Source: DASUGM01 sp036274055 (lineage in GTDB: Bacteria > Acidobacteriota > Vicinamibacteria > Vicinamibacterales > SCN-69-37). Taken from it: a DNA stretch of 25,725 nucleotides. The translations under genes were made by a program, and so were the position numbers. Of the stretch, positions 1 through 8,595 are shown piece by piece. The notes below the pieces were generated by a model. It did no database searches. It had not been told where the DNA came from and saw only the letters and a list, made by a program, of their open reading frames with translations. The DNA lies in contig DASUGM010000205.1 in assembly GCA_036274055.1 (NCBI GenBank), positions 1 through 25,725 on the forward strand, written 5' to 3'. Every line of letters begins with the position of its first letter. Position 1 is the first letter of the stretch.

Positions 1-738
1 GCCGGCGTGTGTGCCTTCGCCGGCGGCGCCGACAACGGCGAGGCCGAAGTCGGTGACGCGGACGTGACCGTCGCCGTCGACCATCACGTTCGCGGGTTTT
101 AGATCGCGATGCAGCACGCCGCGCGCGTGCGCCGCGGCGACGCCGGCGGCGAGCTGTCGCGCCAGATCGACCGCCTTTTCCTCAGGCAGCCGGCCGATGC
201 GTTTGAGCAGCGAGGCGAGGTCTTCGCCGTCGACGTACTCCATCGTGATGCAGTGCACGCCGTCGACGTCGGCCAGATCGTGGACGCGGCAGATGTTCGG
301 GTGCGATACCTGCCTCGCCATCCGCACTTCCTGCCGCAATTGCGCGAGGCGCGCCGGATCGCGCTCGAAGTCGGCAGGCAGAAATTTCAGCGCCACCGGC
401 TGCTCGAGCGTCAGGTCGTCGGCGAGGTAAACCTCGCCCATGCCGCCCCGGCCGAGCCGCCGGACGATCCGGTAGCGGCCGCCAAGCACCTGGCCCGAGT
501 AGAAACGGCCGAAGTCGACGGAGGTCCGCGACACGCTCGGCGAGCTGGGATGCGAGCCCGGCCGCGAGCCCGGGCGCGATCCGGGCCGCGACGGGGGTGG
601 CGTGCTGGCCGGGATGCCAAGCCGCGTGACGTCGTCGACGAGCACCGTGGGCGCGTCGCTCGAAATCAGGTCGCGGCCGCACGCGGGACAGAAGCGCGCG
701 CCCTCAGGCACCGTCTCACGGCAGTACGGGCACGTCAC
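1..738 (-). CDS. Zinc-ribbon Ser/Thr protein kinase, N-terminal part (runs off left edge)
   Basis: The visible 246 residues begin with a two-knuckle zinc ribbon (CPYC at residues 3-6 and CPAC at 17-20). A Pro/Ser/Arg-rich linker (about 45-72) with repeated RPGS units follows, then a Hanks-type kinase domain from about residue 85. The glycine loop GRGGMGEVY, Lys118 in VALKF, the catalytic HRDLKPANV (His210-Asp212) and DFG (230-232) are all present, so the enzyme should be active. It would phosphorylate Ser/Thr on unknown targets in the cytoplasm. The start is GTG at 738, because an in-frame TAG lies just upstream and no other start fits; no strong ribosome site is visible. The activation loop, C-lobe and any C-terminal sensor or TPR region lie outside the window. 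The gene is divergent from the DsbD-like gene with a 44-bp gap. Confidence 0.93.
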   Translation of the reverse strand, partial: MTCPYCRETVPEGARFCPACGRDLISSDAPTVLVDDVTRLGIPASTPPPSRPGSRPGSRPGSHPSSPSVSRTSVDFGRFYSGQVLGGRYRIVRRLGRGGMGEVYLADDLTLEQPVALKFLPADFERDPARLAQLRQEVRMARQVSHPNICRVHDLADVDGVHCITMEYVDGEDLASLLKRIGRLPEEKAVDLARQLAAGVAAAHARGVLHRDLKPANVMVDGDGHVRVTDFGLAVVGAAGEGTHAG

Positions 739-782
739 GGCGCGATTCTATGTGGTCCCATTACAATTGACTGGTTCCTGTC

Positions 783-2720
783 ATGCGCTTGCGCATCCGC
801 GCGATAGCCGGCGTCGCCCACGACACCTCTGCCCTGCTTGCCGCGGTGTTGGTGCTGCTCTCCGTCCCAAACCGGGCACTCGCACAGGACCCGGTGCATT
901 GGACGATGACGGCGCCCCGATCGATGGCGCCGGGGGCAACGATCACGACGACGCTCACCGCGCAAATCGACGAGGGCTGGTACATCTATGCGGTTTCGCA
1001 GAAACCCGGCGGCCCGATCCCGATGCACATCGCGCTGCCGAAGAATGCGCCGGCGCCGTTCACCCTCGGCGCGGTGACGACGACGACCCCGGCAAAACGG
1101 AAGTTCGATCCGAATTTCCAGATGGAGACCGAGGTTCACGAAGAGATCGCGAGCTACGACGTCAAGAACACGATCGGCGCGGGCGCCGCCGGCAGGCAGA
1201 CGCTGCGTCTGGTCGTCACCTTTCAGACCTGCAACGAGCGGCTCTGCCTGCCGCCAAAAGACGAAGAGCTCCGCGCCGAGATCGTGGTCGGACGAGCGGC
1301 GGCCGCTGACGCGGCGCGGACGAGTCCGGCTGTGTTGCCCGCACCTCCAGCTGGCGAAGTCGCAAGCCCGCCGGCGCCGGCGCGTCGCAAAGTCCCGGAT
1401 CTGGCGGTGTCGGCGACGACGTCCACGCTGCCCGCATATCTCTCCGCCGCGGCGTTGATGGGCGCGCTGTCACTGCTCACGCCGTGCGTGTTTCCAATGG
1501 TGCCAATCACGGTGTCCTATTTCACGAATCGAGCCGGACGGACGCGGCGCGACGCGTTGGCGCAAGCGCTGGTCTACGGTCTCGGCATCGTGCTCACGTT
1601 CACGGCGCTCGGCGTGACCCTCGCCGTCGCGTTCGGCGCGGCCGGGCTCAATCGGTTTGCCGCCGATCCGTGGCTGAATCTCGGCGTCACCGCGCTCTTC
1701 GTCGCATTCGCATTGAGCCTGTTCGGGGTCTGGGATCTCGCGCTGCCGTCGCGATGGCTGACCGCGATTTCCGGCGCGGATCGCGGCCGCGGCCGCTTCG
1801 CCGGCACACTGCTGATGGGCCTGGCGTTTACGCTGACGTCGTTCACCTGCACCGCGCCGTTTCTCGGCACGCTGCTGGTGGTGGCGTCGCAGGGCGACTG
1901 GCAGTGGCCGCTCGCCGGCATGCTCGTCTTTTCGTCCGTGTTCGCGCTGCCGTTCGTCGTCCTCGCGATCGCGCCGCAGTGGATCGCGGCGCTGCCGAAA
2001 TCGGGCCCGTGGCTGGTCGCCGTGAAAGCGACGATGGGCCTGCTCGAGCTGGCCGCGGCGATGAAGTTCCTCTCCAACGTCGATCTGGTCTGGCGCTGGG
2101 GGATCTTCACTCGTGAAGTCGTGCTGGCGACATGGATCGCGATCGCCGTCGTGCTCGTCGTGTATCTGAGCGGTGTGCTGCGCATCGGTCACGCGCCCCG
2201 ACTCGGCCGGCCCGGTCTGATGCGGCTGGCCGGCATCGCGGCGACGATCGCGATGATCGGCTGGTTGGGGACGGGGCTCCGCGGCCAGCGCCTCGGCGAA
2301 CTCGAAGCGTTCCTGCCGCCGGCGGATCTCGCCCGCACCGCCCCGGGCGGCGAGCTTGCCTGGATGCTCAACGACTACGACACGGCGCTGCAGCAGGCGC
2401 AGCGCGAAGATCGCCCGATCCTGATCGACTTCACCGGCTACACCTGCACCAACTGCCGGTGGATGGAAGCCAACATGTTCACGCGTGACGATGTCGCCCG
2501 CGAGCTGGCGCGCTTCGTCCGCGTCCGGCTGTACACCGACGGCCGCGGCGAGATGTACGTGCGGCATCAATCAATGGAGCAAGAGCTGTTCGGTACCGTC
2601 GCACTGCCCTACTATGCGGTCATCATGCCAACCGGCGAGCCCGTTGTCGCATTTGGCGGGCTGACCAGAGACCCGGCGGAGTTCCTGAATTTCCTGCGCC
2701 GGGGCCTGTCGGGGTCCTGA
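783..2720 (+). CDS. DsbD-like thiol:disulfide interchange protein
   Basis: A 645-residue protein with the full DsbD plan. A signal peptide (about 1-34, ending ALA-Q) is followed by an N-terminal periplasmic DsbD-alpha-like domain (about 36-180) containing a Cys pair (CNERLC). The central membrane domain (about 215-500) has the hallmark PCVFP (Cys235) and FTCTAPF (Cys356), and a C-terminal thioredoxin domain carries CTNC (Cys555, Cys558). The family passes electrons from cytoplasmic thioredoxin across the membrane to periplasmic thiol proteins. The next gene, a TlpA-like thioredoxin 13 bp downstream, is a natural partner. A TACAAT box at 762-767 could be a -10 element with a very short leader, but I see no convincing -35. 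The GYTCTNC variant of the thioredoxin site differs from the WCxxC of E. coli DsbD. Confidence 0.93.
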   Translation: MRLRIRAIAGVAHDTSALLAAVLVLLSVPNRALAQDPVHWTMTAPRSMAPGATITTTLTAQIDEGWYIYAVSQKPGGPIPMHIALPKNAPAPFTLGAVTTTTPAKRKFDPNFQMETEVHEEIASYDVKNTIGAGAAGRQTLRLVVTFQTCNERLCLPPKDEELRAEIVVGRAAAADAARTSPAVLPAPPAGEVASPPAPARRKVPDLAVSATTSTLPAYLSAAALMGALSLLTPCVFPMVPITVSYFTNRAGRTRRDALAQALVYGLGIVLTFTALGVTLAVAFGAAGLNRFAADPWLNLGVTALFVAFALSLFGVWDLALPSRWLTAISGADRGRGRFAGTLLMGLAFTLTSFTCTAPFLGTLLVVASQGDWQWPLAGMLVFSSVFALPFVVLAIAPQWIAALPKSGPWLVAVKATMGLLELAAAMKFLSNVDLVWRWGIFTREVVLATWIAIAVVLVVYLSGVLRIGHAPRLGRPGLMRLAGIAATIAMIGWLGTGLRGQRLGELEAFLPPADLARTAPGGELAWMLNDYDTALQQAQREDRPILIDFTGYTCTNCRWMEANMFTRDDVARELARFVRVRLYTDGRGEMYVRHQSMEQELFGTVALPYYAVIMPTGEPVVAFGGLTRDPAEFLNFLRRGLSGS

Positions 2721-2733
2721 GGAGGACGAGCTC

Positions 2734-4074
2734 ATGACTGTTCACATCGTCGTCTCGATGCTGCTCGGACTGCTGGTCGGTCAGGCCGCGGCGCCGCAAT
2801 CGCCGGCGCCAAAGACCACCGGCGCGACGCCCTCGGCCTGCCTCATGGAAGTCCGCGACTATGTCGCGAAGCGCAACGCCACGCTGACGCCGATCGATAC
2901 GTCGATTCTGTCGAATGAACAAATCCGCGCGTTGATCCAGTCGCAGGCATGGAAGGACCGCGTTGCGGTGAACAGCGAGATCTCGCGCCACCGCGTCGCG
3001 ATGCTCAAGGAGTGCCTCGCCAGATTCGACGCCACCGCCGTCGCCGACGGCGACGTCACCGCGATGATCGATCTCCATACCGAGGCCGGGTCGGCGCCCG
3101 ATCTGGTGGCGCCGCTGGTGACGCGGGCGCTGTCGTTGAAGACGTTGCCCGAAACTCAGACCGCCGTCATTCTGGTCAGCGCCGTGCGCACCGGCCTGCG
3201 CGAACCGAAGGGGGACGCGCGCAACGCCCGGCTCGAAGCGTATGTCGATCGGCTCGACACGCTGTCCAATGCCGTGATCGAATCCAAGATCGGCGCGCAC
3301 AGCTCGATGAATGGCTACTACCGCGCGGACGACATCGACGCGGGAATCATCAAGCACTCGACCTGGCTGATCGAGACGGGCAAGAAGCTGCCACCCGATC
3401 TGCGGAAGAAGTTCAGCTCAACGATCCTGTCCGCGTACGAAAACATGGCCGAGGCGTGGGCCGGTCAGGGCATGACCGCCCAGGCAATCGATCTGCTCAA
3501 ACGCGCGCCGACGGATTGGCCTGAGGTGCCGACGGCCGCGACGCGTCTCAAGCCAACGCTCGATCGCTACCTGCTCGTCGACGGCGCCGCGCCGGCGATC
3601 GTCGGCACGACTTGGCTGAACGCGCCGGCGGGCACGACGCAGGTCGACATGAAAGGCCACGTCACGCTGCTCGAGTTCACGGCGTGGTGGTGCGGACCGT
3701 GCAAGGAGAGCTATCCGGGCATCAACCGCCTGCGCGAGCGCTTCGGCAGGGACGGCTTCCGCGTCCTGCTCGCGACCCAGCTCTACGGATACTTCGAGAA
3801 AGAAGGTCTGCCGGATCGCAGCCTGCCCGCGGAACGCGAGGTCGCGCTCGACAAGACCTACTTCGCCAGCCACGAACTCCCGGTCCCGATCGTGATTGGG
3901 CCGAGGACCAGCGACGTCCGCGATCCGAACGATCTCGCCTACCGCGTCGGCGGGATCCCGCAGATTCAGATCATCGACAAGCAGGGCCGGATCAGATTGA
4001 TCATGGTCGGCTACGACGACGCGAACGAGCCGAAGCTGGCGAAGTTCATCGCGGGGCTGCTGGCTGAAAAGTAA
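2734..4074 (+). CDS. Secreted TlpA-type thioredoxin-fold protein
   Basis: A 446-residue protein with a signal peptide (about 1-20). A helical region of about 280 residues that I do not recognise comes next, then a C-terminal TlpA/AhpC-like thioredoxin domain (about 290-446). The active site is WCGPC (Cys320, Cys323), followed by the typical GIPQIQIIDKQGRI segment containing the cis-Pro. It should act in the periplasm as a thiol reductase, possibly kept reduced by the DsbD-like protein encoded 13 bp upstream. The stop region of that gene (TGAGGAGG) supplies the ribosome site for this ATG, which suggests one transcript. The unusually long N-terminal region may bind a client. The gene is followed after 16 bp by palindromic element A. 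Confidence 0.88.
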   Translation: MTVHIVVSMLLGLLVGQAAAPQSPAPKTTGATPSACLMEVRDYVAKRNATLTPIDTSILSNEQIRALIQSQAWKDRVAVNSEISRHRVAMLKECLARFDATAVADGDVTAMIDLHTEAGSAPDLVAPLVTRALSLKTLPETQTAVILVSAVRTGLREPKGDARNARLEAYVDRLDTLSNAVIESKIGAHSSMNGYYRADDIDAGIIKHSTWLIETGKKLPPDLRKKFSSTILSAYENMAEAWAGQGMTAQAIDLLKRAPTDWPEVPTAATRLKPTLDRYLLVDGAAPAIVGTTWLNAPAGTTQVDMKGHVTLLEFTAWWCGPCKESYPGINRLRERFGRDGFRVLLATQLYGYFEKEGLPDRSLPAEREVALDKTYFASHELPVPIVIGPRTSDVRDPNDLAYRVGGIPQIQIIDKQGRIRLIMVGYDDANEPKLAKFIAGLLAEK

Positions 4075-4090
4075 GAATACGTCGCTTGTC

Positions 4091-4215
4091 TCGACAGCAC
4101 CGTGGAGGATCTCCGAAGGCTCTTGAGGAACGTGCAGGAGCTCCTGGGGTCTTGAACCAAAGCTCTCCTCAACACTCCTTGAGAATCCTCCAGAGATCCT
4201 TAACGGTGCTGTCGA
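4091..4215. repeat. Long imperfect palindrome, element A
   Basis: Perfect 13-bp outer arms (4091-4103 and 4203-4215, TCGACAGCACCGT and its complement) enclose a further ~30 bp of imperfectly paired arm. The left inner arm is purine-rich (AGGA words) and the right one pyrimidine-rich (TCCT words). The core AGCTCTCCT at 4161-4169 and the loop words GGTCTT and AACC recur in element C (17234-17364), and the core recurs in element B (10375-10493). It fills most of the gap between the TlpA-like and M20 peptidase genes, both on +. It has no coding potential and no T-tract typical of a simple terminator. Confidence 0.8.
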
Positions 4216-4234
4216 TCGGGAAAGGCTGCGAGAG

Positions 4235-5506
4235 ATGTTTCGACTGACTGCGTGGATCGTCGCGCTGATTGCCCTGCTTCAGACGCCCCAACCCAACTAC
4301 GACGCCGCGGTCGCCAGGGTCGCCGCGCACCCGAAGCTGGCGGCGGCGATGGCGACGATCGAGCGGGATCATGATCGGCTGATCAACGAGATCATCACGC
4401 TGACTGAGATTCCCGCGCCGCCCTTCAAGGAAGACAAGCGCGGCGCGGTGTATCTCGAGATGCTGCGCGCCGCGAAGTTGACCAGCGTCGAGCGCGACGC
4501 CGAAGGCAACGTCATGGGGCTGCGCAAAGGCACCGGCAGCGGTCCACTGATCGCGATCGCCGCGCATCTGGATACGGTTTTTCCTGAAGGCACCGACGTC
4601 AAGGTCAAGCGCGACCTCACCCGTCTGGCCGCGCCCGGCATCGGCGACGACACGCGGTCGCTGGCGGTGCTGCTGGCAATGGTCCGCGCCATGGACGCCG
4701 CCGGGATCCAGACGACCAGCGACATTCTTTTCATCGGCAACGTCGGCGAGGAAGGCCCGGGTGACCTGCGCGGGGTGAAGCACCTGTTCCAGAAGGGCGC
4801 CTACAAAGACCGCATCAAGATGTTCATCTCGATGGACGGCGCCGGCGGCGGCGACGACATCGTCACCGGCGCGGTCGGCAGCCGGCGCTATCGGGTGACG
4901 TTCAAGGGCCCCGGCGGACACAGCTACGGCGCCTTCGGACTGGTCAGCCCCGCGTTCGCGATGGGCAACGCGATGAAAAAGTTCGGCACGATTCAGGTGC
5001 CGGCGCAACCGAAGACCACCTACAGCGTCGGCGTGGTCGGCGGCGGCACCTCGGTGAATTCGATTCCGTTCGAGAGCTGGATGGAGATCGACATGCGATC
5101 CGAATCACCGGCCGAGCTGCAGAAAGTCGAGGCGCAGTTCAAGGCGATGATGCAGCAAGCCGCCGACGAGGAGAACGCCGCGCGCTCGACGGATCAGGGC
5201 AGGATCACGGTCGAGCTCAAACTGATTGGCGATCGACCGTCCGGCCAGACGCCGGCCGACTCGCCGATCGTGCTCACCGCCGGCGCCGCGGTGCGCGCCG
5301 TCGACATGAAACCGCGGTTTTCCTACAGCAGCACCGACTCGAACATCCCGATCAGCATGGGCATCCCCGCGATCACCATCGACTCGGGCGGCCGCGGCGG
5401 CCGCGCCCACGCGACCGACGAGTGGATCGACGTCGAGAAGACGTCGAGCATAAAAGGGATCCGCGCCGCGATGCTTCTTCTCTTGGCACTTGCCGGAATG
5501 CAATAG
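4235..5506 (+). CDS. Secreted M20-family zinc metallopeptidase
   Basis: A 423-residue M20/M28-type exopeptidase preceded by a signal peptide (about 1-18). The metal-site motifs appear in order: HLDTVFP (His111, Asp113), the GIGDDTRSLAVLL block with the bridging Asp, NVGEEGPGDLRG with the catalytic Glu-Glu, GGHSYGAFG at the start of the dimerisation/lid domain, and a C-terminal GRAHATDEW with the last His ligand. It resembles peptidase T/CPG2-like proteins that release terminal amino acids; the substrate cannot be deduced. It probably acts in the periplasm, feeding on exogenous peptides. It lies 19 bp after element A, which may separate it from the thiol-redox pair. Confidence 0.92.
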   Translation: MFRLTAWIVALIALLQTPQPNYDAAVARVAAHPKLAAAMATIERDHDRLINEIITLTEIPAPPFKEDKRGAVYLEMLRAAKLTSVERDAEGNVMGLRKGTGSGPLIAIAAHLDTVFPEGTDVKVKRDLTRLAAPGIGDDTRSLAVLLAMVRAMDAAGIQTTSDILFIGNVGEEGPGDLRGVKHLFQKGAYKDRIKMFISMDGAGGGDDIVTGAVGSRRYRVTFKGPGGHSYGAFGLVSPAFAMGNAMKKFGTIQVPAQPKTTYSVGVVGGGTSVNSIPFESWMEIDMRSESPAELQKVEAQFKAMMQQAADEENAARSTDQGRITVELKLIGDRPSGQTPADSPIVLTAGAAVRAVDMKPRFSYSSTDSNIPISMGIPAITIDSGGRGGRAHATDEWIDVEKTSSIKGIRAAMLLLLALAGMQ

Positions 5507-5550
5507 GCGGCGCGGCCGTGCGCCGATGCGCCAAATGCGCCGGTGCGCCA

Positions 5551-5625
5551 TGCGGGGTTCTTAGTTGTCCGCACCGTCGCATAGGGCGCATTGCCGCACG
5601 GACAAGCGTTTCTAGAACCCTGCGA
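5551..5625. terminator. Imperfect hairpin between convergent genes, candidate bidirectional terminator
   Basis: The arms GGGTTCT (5555-5561) and TTGTCCG (5565-5571) pair with CGGACAA (5599-5605) and AGAACCC (5614-5620). The right arm overlaps the stop codon of the GMC gene. It sits between the convergent M20 peptidase and GMC oxidoreductase genes. Just before it, 5519-5554 repeats the word TGCGCC four times at 8-9 bp spacing. There is no clear U-tract, so the terminator role is inferred from position. Confidence 0.45.
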
Positions 5626-7216
5626 TCTGAGCCGCGCTCCTGAGCGCCAACGCAACAAACGTCAGCGTCCCGTTGGTGCAGCCGCCGGTCGGCATCGTCG
5701 GCGATCCGACGACAAAGAGATTCTCATGATCGTGCGTGCGGCCGTGGCTGTCGACGACGCTGGTCGAAGGATCGGTGCCCATGCGACAGCCGCCGGCGGG
5801 ATGGTCCTGATAGTTCAGCCCGCTGACGTTGCCCATCCTGCCGTCGTTCGCTTTGGCCAGCTGCGCGAAGAGCTGCTCGAAATGCTGGCGGGTCGCGGCG
5901 GTTCGCGCCTGCGTCGCCGCGTCGGTCCTGTGCTGGACGACCGGCATCGGATCGCCCCACCGGTTCTTGTTCGCCGGATCGAGCGTCAGCCGGCTGTCCT
6001 TGTCGGGGTGGACATCGAAGTAGCCGCGCACCCGCGCGGTGCCGCGGGTCAGGCGCGTCCGCCAGTCGGCGATCAGCGCGTCGCCGAGCAGGAGTTTGCC
6101 CGATCGGTCGCGCATTGACGGCGCGCGGCCGCCGGCGTTTTCCCAGACCCGGAGGTCGTGGCGCACGTAGGGCTGATCGGGCCGGCAGCGGAAGAACTGC
6201 CGCGAGATCAGGCTGTGCTGTTCGTTCATGCCGGGATAGATCTTCAGGTTGAGATCGATCGTCGTCTGAAACGCGAGGTGGCCGGTCATGTAGCGGCCGA
6301 CGTGATCGGACGAATTGGCGAGGCCGTTGGGAAAGCGAGAGTTCGCCGACGCCAGCAGCAGGTGCGGGCTCCAGGTGTAGCCGGATGCGAGCACAAATGT
6401 GCTTGCGCGGTACTCGACGTTGTCGTCGCCGCCGTCTTCACGCGCGCCCGTCGCGGCCGCGATCCGGGGCGTCGAAGGATCGAGCACGAGCCTGCGGATC
6501 AACGTCTGGTCGTGCAATTGAAACTTTGTCGCCGCGCCGTCGCCGGCGCGGTTGAGGTCGAGCAGCTGCTTGAACGTCCAGTCGGGTGAATAGCGCGCGC
6601 CGGTCGGACAGATCTCACAGGTGTTGCAGCGCCGGCACTTGCCGCGGCCGCCGTAACCGTCGACCGTGTTTTTCGCCTGCGGTGTCGTCCAGAACGGGAT
6701 GCCGCTCTGCTCGGCCCAGGTCTTCAGTTCTTTCAAGTTGAACGTCGAGGTCATCGCCGGCATCGGATACGGCTCCGATCGCCAGTCTTCCTTGAGCGGG
6801 CTCGGCTCGCCGGAGACGCCGAGACGCCGTTCGGCTTCGCAGTAGTGCTTCTCGAGATCGGCCCACTCGATCGGCCAGTCGACGGCCAGGCCGTACATCG
6901 ATTTCAGCCGCGTGTCTTCCTCGGAGAAACGATTGCAGACGCCGCCCCAATGCAACGCCGATCCGCCGACCGCCTGGGTGCGCGAGATGATGCCGCGCGC
7001 GTTCTGATCGCTGATGAAATCGCCGGGCCAGTGATTCTCGCCGTAGTCGAGGTTGCGCTGGCGGTATTCGAAGCGATTCTCGAAGTCGAACAGTCGTTTG
7101 CCGGCTTCGACGACGATGACCGACGCCTGCGGCCGCAGCTCGCGCAACTTCTGCGCGACCATCGCCGCGGTGATGCCGCCGCCGATGATGACGACGTCCG
7201 CCTCGTAGCGCGCCAT
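5612..7216 (-). CDS. GMC-family FAD-dependent oxidoreductase, catalytic subunit
   Basis: A 534-residue flavoprotein. The N-terminal dinucleotide motif GGGITA (about 12-17) binds FAD. A cysteine cluster C-X2-C-X2-C-X2-C (Cys194, 197, 200, 203) sits where FAD-glucose dehydrogenase-type enzymes carry an Fe-S cluster. The C-terminal GMC active-site pair is visible as His472 in DHPAGGCRMG and Asn515 in GCTNGTLT. The family oxidises sugars, sugar acids or alcohols and passes electrons to a cytochrome; the substrate here is unknown. The start ATG overlaps the stop of the subunit 3 gene (TGATG at 7214-7218), so the two are translationally coupled. With no signal peptide of its own, it is likely exported by hitch-hiking on the Tat-type signal of subunit 3. 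Confidence 0.93.
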   Translation of the reverse strand: MARYEADVVIIGGGITAAMVAQKLRELRPQASVIVVEAGKRLFDFENRFEYRQRNLDYGENHWPGDFISDQNARGIISRTQAVGGSALHWGGVCNRFSEEDTRLKSMYGLAVDWPIEWADLEKHYCEAERRLGVSGEPSPLKEDWRSEPYPMPAMTSTFNLKELKTWAEQSGIPFWTTPQAKNTVDGYGGRGKCRRCNTCEICPTGARYSPDWTFKQLLDLNRAGDGAATKFQLHDQTLIRRLVLDPSTPRIAAATGAREDGGDDNVEYRASTFVLASGYTWSPHLLLASANSRFPNGLANSSDHVGRYMTGHLAFQTTIDLNLKIYPGMNEQHSLISRQFFRCRPDQPYVRHDLRVWENAGGRAPSMRDRSGKLLLGDALIADWRTRLTRGTARVRGYFDVHPDKDSRLTLDPANKNRWGDPMPVVQHRTDAATQARTAATRQHFEQLFAQLAKANDGRMGNVSGLNYQDHPAGGCRMGTDPSTSVVDSHGRTHDHENLFVVGSPTMPTGGCTNGTLTFVALALRSAAQIAGF

Positions 7217-7818
7217 CAGCCGCGGCCTCCGCCGAGCGGCGCCGGCGCGCGATCCGATCCGTCGAGCGAGCGGCAGCTGTCGCGGTTGATCTCGGCGTTG
7301 TAGGCGAGGTTCTGAGCGTCGGCGCCAGTGAAGTAAAACCCCATCAGATCGGCGATCAGATTCGCGCCGGTTGGCCGTGCCGGCAGCCGATTGACGGGCT
7401 GCGGCGTGTTGAGCAACGTTTCAATCACCGCGCGTCGCTGGTCGAGCGCGAGCGCCGCGAACGACACCGCGCCCTGTGACGACGCCTGCGCATCCAGCGC
7501 CGCGAATTGCGCTGGGTACTGCAGCGCCGGCGACGGCCCGGTCGGCGCGCTCAACGTCGAAGCGCCGTAGCCATGGCCGCGATCGGCGCCGGCCTTGTAG
7601 TTGCGGACCCAGGCGACGAACTTCTCGACCGCGTCGCGGCGCGGCGGTTCGCCAATCGACGCCGGCAGCACGACCTCGGCGACGGCGTGCAATGCCGCGA
7701 CATTCGCGGCGCTGAGATCGGGAGCCGCGACCGGCGTTTGCGACGCGGCCTGAAGATCGACGAGCGGGCGCGCGACGAACGCGCCGGCGATCGACTGCAG
7801 GAGCGCGCGGCGTCTCAT
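7216..7818 (-). CDS. Gluconate 2-dehydrogenase subunit 3-like protein
   Basis: A 200-residue protein starting MRRRALLQSIAG, a twin-arginine-like signal followed by a hydrophobic stretch. The rest fits the small gamma subunit family (gluconate 2-dehydrogenase subunit 3), with an LHAVAEVVLPAS segment and a C-terminal MGFYFTGADAQNLAYN segment. In this family the small subunit is needed for export and maturation of the GMC flavoprotein, which is encoded directly downstream with overlapping stop and start codons. The gene is divergent from a cytochrome c gene (7995), the expected electron acceptor, across a heptad repeat array. Gly/Pro-rich C-terminal tail residues look dispensable. Confidence 0.88.
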   Translation of the reverse strand: MRRRALLQSIAGAFVARPLVDLQAASQTPVAAPDLSAANVAALHAVAEVVLPASIGEPPRRDAVEKFVAWVRNYKAGADRGHGYGASTLSAPTGPSPALQYPAQFAALDAQASSQGAVSFAALALDQRRAVIETLLNTPQPVNRLPARPTGANLIADLMGFYFTGADAQNLAYNAEINRDSCRSLDGSDRAPAPLGGGRG

Positions 7819-7838
7819 GGGGGTGAAGGGATTCTAGA

Positions 7839-7960
7839 GGCTCAGGGCTCAGGGCTCAAGGCTCGGTGTCGCGACCTTTGGCGCCGAGCGCCGAGTGCCG
7901 AGCCCCGAGCCCCGAGCCTCGAGCCTCGAGCCCTGAGCCCTGAGCCCTGAGCCCTGAGCC
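7839..7960. repeat. Inverted heptad tandem-repeat array
   Basis: Four heptads of type GGCTCNN (7839-7866) face eleven heptads of the complementary type NNGAGCC (7884-7960), separated by a 17-bp spacer. The right half changes stepwise from CCGAGCC through TCGAGCC to CTGAGCC, each form in a run. The two halves can pair as a long hairpin or slip against each other. The array occupies most of the gap between the divergent subunit 3 and cytochrome c genes, so it lies within or beside their promoters. A four-unit relative occurs at 15472-15499 next to gltX. Confidence 0.9.
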
Positions 7961-7994
7961 TGCAGTATCCTGTCCCGCCAAGGAGGCTCCCCCG

Positions 7995-8576
7995 ATGACT
8001 CGGTCCCAGATGTTGCTCTCGAGCGGCGCTGCGCTGCTGCTTGCGACCGCGTGCGCGCAAACGCCGCCGCCACCTCCACCCGCCGCTCCCGCCGTCCCGG
8101 CGATGAGCCAGGTCGACCGCGGCAAGTACATCGTCAGCACCTCGGCGTGCCACGACTGCCATACGCCCACAAAGATGGGCCCGAACGGCCCGGAACCTGA
8201 CATGGATCGGGCGCTGTCGGGTCACCCGGAGTCCATCAAGATCACCAAGCCGGCAGTGCTGCCGAAAGGCATCATGGCCGGCACCAGCGAGACGTTCACC
8301 GCGTGGCACGGTCCGTGGGGCGTGTCGTTCACGGCCAATCTGACGCCGGATGAGAACACCGGTCTCGGCATCTGGACCGAGGACATGTTCATGCGCGCGA
8401 TCCGCGAGGGCAAGCACATGGGCCAGTCGCGCCCGATCCTGCCGCCGATGCCCTGGCAGGTCTACCGCAATTTCACCGACGACGACCTGAAGGCGATCTT
8501 CGCGTACCTGAAGTCGATCAAGCCGATCGTCAATCACGTGCCGGATCCGATTCCGCCGGCGGGCTCAGCGAAGTAG
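7995..8576 (+). CDS. Monohaem c-type cytochrome, probable lipoprotein
   Basis: A 193-residue protein. The N-terminal signal ends at a plausible though imperfect lipobox (LATAC, Cys20), and a Pro-rich linker (PPPPPPAAP) follows. The haem-binding motif CHDCH sits in YIVSTSACHDCHTP, and a possible distal Met lies in the PPMPWQ segment. Only one CxxCH is present. A strong ribosome site AGGAGG lies at 7981-7986. It likely accepts electrons from the GMC/subunit 3 dehydrogenase encoded divergently. The partnership is inferred from neighbourhood and from the known three-component gluconate/sorbose dehydrogenase layout. Confidence 0.88.
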   Translation: MTRSQMLLSSGAALLLATACAQTPPPPPPAAPAVPAMSQVDRGKYIVSTSACHDCHTPTKMGPNGPEPDMDRALSGHPESIKITKPAVLPKGIMAGTSETFTAWHGPWGVSFTANLTPDENTGLGIWTEDMFMRAIREGKHMGQSRPILPPMPWQVYRNFTDDDLKAIFAYLKSIKPIVNHVPDPIPPAGSAK

Positions 8577-8595
8577 CTCGCATGAGCGGTGTTTG

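Noticed and set aside
1470..2570. Open frame of about 366 codons on - opposite the DsbD-like gene
   Set aside because: Arg/Gln/Glu-rich shadow translation, while the + frame carries the DsbD motifs.
4091..4215. Element A as a simple rho-independent terminator
   Set aside because: The stem is far longer than needed, has no terminal T-tract, and related copies occur between divergent or tandem genes.
7839..7960. Possible CRISPR array
   Set aside because: Units are contiguous 7-mers without spacers; there are no 24-40 bp repeats and no cas genes.
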